Below the pieces are notes generated by a model. It made no database searches and had not been told where the DNA came from. It was given only the letters and a program-made list of their open reading frames with translations. Positions 62,175 to 64,000 of a stretch of DNA of 64,000 nucleotides are shown one piece after another. The stretch is from contig JAFIGC010000002.1 of assembly GCA_020831635.1 (NCBI GenBank), forward strand, positions 1-64,000. The letters are read 5' to 3'. This DNA is from Verrucomicrobiota bacterium. GTDB lineage: Bacteria > Verrucomicrobiota > Kiritimatiellia > SS1-B-03-39 > UBA6053. How positions within the stretch are numbered: the stretch's first letter is position 1; the number at the start of each line of letters is the position of its first letter. The position numbers were made by a program, and so were the translations under genes.

Positions 62175-63632
62175 GTGAAACCCAACATTCTCTTCCTGAT
62201 GGTGGACCAGTTGCGTCCCGACCATGCCGGATTCATGCCGGAAGCGAAATTTGCCACGCCCAACCTCACCGCATTGGGCAAACAGGGGACGGTGTTCACG
62301 AATTGTCAAAGCGTCAATCCCGTATGCATGCCCGCGCGATCCGCACTGCTCACCGGACGCTACACGCACCAAATCGGCACCTTGGCCATGTCGGGGGACA
62401 TGTCCTTCAATTTGCCCACCTTTCCGCGGGCTCTGCAAAAAGCCGGCTATTGGACCGCGCTGGCGGGAAAACTGCACGTCCTGCAACCTTGGCCCTGGGG
62501 CACCCCGCGGGGGCAGGGCTTGCCGCTTTCCGCCATGCACGCGCAAATTCGAAAACTGGGCTTTGACTGGCTATGGGAATCCGCCGGCAAACAATTGGCG
62601 GTGAAAAACCATTGCGACTGGTGCGAACACCTCCAAAACAGGGGGATTTTGGAGGAAGCCCGCGATTTTCTCTCCAATTGCGGTGCCAACCACGATGTGG
62701 CCGACTCCGAATTGGAACACGATGGCAAACCCTGGCCCTTTGACGAAGCCGACCACGTGGACGTGCTCACCGGCGACAAGGCCCTCGAAGCCCTGCGCAC
62801 GCGCCCGGCGGACAAACCCTTTTTTCTCAAGGTCTCCTTTTGTTCCCCCCACAAACCCTTTGACCCGCCTCAACGCCTGTTGGATGCGGAACCCTATGAG
62901 GAAACCGACGATTTCATTCCCGGCCCCTACGGCGAAGCGCTTTCGCCGGACGTAAAGAAGACTCTTTGGCGGCTTCGGCGCGCCTATCGGGCCACCATTC
63001 GGCTCGTGGACGAACAGGTGGGACGAATCGTCGAAGAACTCAAGGCGCAAAACGTCCTCGACAATACCCTGATTGTGTTCACCAGCGATCACGGGGAAAT
63101 GATGGGCGATCACGGGCGGGTGCAGAAGCAGATCTATTTCCGCGAATCGCTGACCGTGCCCACGTTTGTCCTGCCTCCGGGCAGCGTAGGAGAGGGCGGG
63201 GTCCACCAACATCCCGTGGAACTCACCGACCTCACCGCAACCGTTCTCGCCGCCGCCGGATTGTCCCCCGCCGAAGCCCTGTCCGAAAACTGGCCCGCCT
63301 ACCGCGGTATCATTCCCTGCAAATCGCTCTTGCCCGCCTTGCGTGACGACGCCCCCATCCGCGAGTTCAGCTTTTCCGAATCCGGTTATCACTGGCAGTG
63401 CGTGCAGAGCAACACCCGAAAATATGTCCGCATCCCAGATTTCGAGACCCCTGGTGTGTTTCACGAGGAATTTTACGATCTCGTCAACGATCCCTCGGAA
63501 ATCCGGAACATCGCCCAATATCCCGAAGAGCAAAACGCCCTGCGGCGTCACCGGGATCACCTCGACTGGGTCCTCGCCACCACCCCCGCCGCCCAGGACG
63601 GATGGGCGGCATACGGAGCCTGTTCGGAGTAA
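62175..63632 (+). CDS. Cytoplasmic type I sulfatase
   Basis: A 485-residue sulfatase starting with GTG. Cys51 in CMPARSALLTGRYTHQIG is the formylglycine precursor (CxPxR). Metal residues are in LMVDQLRPDH and FTSDHGEMMGDHG. MVDQLRPDHAG resembles choline-sulfatase and phosphonate monoester hydrolase relatives as well as glycan sulfatases. There is no signal peptide, so it acts inside the cell, unlike the sulfatase at 51-53 kb. Confidence 0.92.
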   Translation: MKPNILFLMVDQLRPDHAGFMPEAKFATPNLTALGKQGTVFTNCQSVNPVCMPARSALLTGRYTHQIGTLAMSGDMSFNLPTFPRALQKAGYWTALAGKLHVLQPWPWGTPRGQGLPLSAMHAQIRKLGFDWLWESAGKQLAVKNHCDWCEHLQNRGILEEARDFLSNCGANHDVADSELEHDGKPWPFDEADHVDVLTGDKALEALRTRPADKPFFLKVSFCSPHKPFDPPQRLLDAEPYEETDDFIPGPYGEALSPDVKKTLWRLRRAYRATIRLVDEQVGRIVEELKAQNVLDNTLIVFTSDHGEMMGDHGRVQKQIYFRESLTVPTFVLPPGSVGEGGVHQHPVELTDLTATVLAAAGLSPAEALSENWPAYRGIIPCKSLLPALRDDAPIREFSFSESGYHWQCVQSNTRKYVRIPDFETPGVFHEEFYDLVNDPSEIRNIAQYPEEQNALRRHRDHLDWVLATTPAAQDGWAAYGACSE

Positions 63633-63636
63633 CGCC

Positions 63637-64000
63637 ATGGCCGTTTCCGACGCTCGGAACCCCAAAAAGAAAAGCTTCCGACCGTCGGAAGTCACCGCCA
63701 TACGCGGTCCGATGCTCACTTTTCGCACCGACCCATGGATGGTTTCGGAGTCGGAGTCGGTGGACTACGAATCGGACGCCCTTGTGGTCATGGAAAACGG
63801 ATTGATCCGCGAGGTCGGCCCGGCGGATCGCATGTTGCCGCAGCTCGAACCCGGCGTGGAGGTGACCCGGTGGAAAGACCATTTGATTCTTCCCGGATTC
63901 ATTGATTGCCATACCCATTTCCCGCAAACTGACATGATTGCCGCGCGGGGGAATGATTTGCTGGACTGGCTGAACCGCTACACCTTTGTGGAAGAGCAGG
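63637..64000 (+). CDS. guaD: Guanine deaminase, N-terminal part (runs off the window)
   Basis: Amidohydrolase converting guanine to xanthine. The visible 121 residues include the family start AIRGPMLTFRTDP, the beta-sandwich segment ESDALVVMENGLIREVGPAD, the metal-binding GFIDCHTHFPQTD (Cys-His-Thr-His) and DLLDWLNRYTFVEEQ. The start is uncertain. The ATG at 63637 would add a basic leader (SDARNPKKKSFRPSEV) encoded by a double palindrome repeat. The ATG at 63712 would put that repeat upstream but cuts into AIRGPM. Confidence 0.9.
   Translation, partial: MAVSDARNPKKKSFRPSEVTAIRGPMLTFRTDPWMVSESESVDYESDALVVMENGLIREVGPADRMLPQLEPGVEVTRWKDHLILPGFIDCHTHFPQTDMIAARGNDLLDWLNRYTFVEEQ
63645..63690. repeat. 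Double palindrome TTCCGA-N3-TCGGAA, copy c
   Basis: TTCCGACGCTCGGAA (63645-63659) and TTCCGACCGTCGGAA (63676-63690) again start 31 bases apart. The pair is at, or just inside, the start of guaD. Confidence 0.9.

Noticed and set aside
1-64000. CRISPR arrays, rRNA genes, intact insertion sequences, prophage
   Set aside because: None was seen. The tandem and palindromic repeats lack the regular repeat-spacer pattern, and no transposase, integrase or phage protein was recognised.

Overview
The window looks like chromosome from a GC-rich, Gram-negative, polysaccharide-degrading member of the PVC superphylum, most likely a marine-type Verrucomicrobiota (Opitutales-like). The case rests on gene content: a Gld-type ABC exporter with DUF4340 and AsmA-like partners, an exosortase fused to an EpsI-like domain, several exported glycoside hydrolases, two type I sulfatases, LptE- and BamD-like envelope proteins, TolC, a TonB receptor and very frequent TTG leucine codons. 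No rRNA, CRISPR array or intact transposase was seen. Taxonomy is an inference from content, not from a marker search.

Layout. 0.2-4.6 kb: a YadA-like trimeric adhesin broken by one frameshift, preceded by two tandem paralogous LuxR-type regulators. 4.7-11.3 kb: an exported GH123/DUF4091-like protein, a TolC lipoprotein and a GH42-like enzyme. 11.3-14.5 kb: lipA, a GT2 glycosyltransferase, an Nfu iron-sulfur carrier and a PPDK/PEP synthase regulator. 14.5-22.9 kb: a tightly overlapping gldA-gldF-gldG-DUF4340-AsmA-prmA operon. 22.8-25.7 kb: a TonB-dependent receptor divergent from birA, with a BirA-like operator touching the receptor start codon. 25.7-32.4 kb: recO, DUF502, a coiled-coil/LamG protein, lptE, bamD, ilvC and tatD. 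32.5-36.7 kb: GH3, an unrecognised protein, GT4 and a DUF2065-like membrane protein. 36.9-42.5 kb: an overlapping TPR-exosortase-AKR-DUF493 operon.

42.5-55.1 kb is different in character and looks like a decaying carbohydrate-use region. It holds an ABC exporter lacking its membrane domain, fused at a deletion joint to a broken GH95 gene. It also holds an intact GH78 rhamnosidase, fused remnants of a phosphoesterase and an acetylesterase, an intact sugar ABC importer (MalG-, MalF- and MalE-type), an exported sulfatase, a GH10 xylanase and a possible LacI remnant. It ends at tRNA-Thr(TGT). Several kinds of palindromic repeat crowd its intergenic spaces, and a TTTCATGAAA motif recurs upstream of its intact genes. 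55.6-64 kb returns to ordinary chromosome: polX, a PfkB kinase, uxaC, a second PfkB kinase, a methyltransferase, a cytosolic sulfatase and the start of guanine deaminase.

The observations I rate highest are these. (1) A BirA-box at the start codon of a TonB receptor next to birA points to outer-membrane biotin uptake. (2) A set of housekeeping genes has promoters whose -10 box lies 6-8 nt before the ATG, implying leaderless mRNAs. (3) A dispersed double palindrome, TTCCGA-N3-TCGGAA twice with exactly 31 bp between copies, occurs in three gene-start regions and in degenerate form inside polX. (4) The sulfatase at 51.4-53.0 kb is bracketed by long imperfect inverted repeats, and a 140-bp MITE-like element with 31-bp arms lies next to tRNA-Thr. 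(5) The exosortase carries a Tyr-Gly-rich linker.
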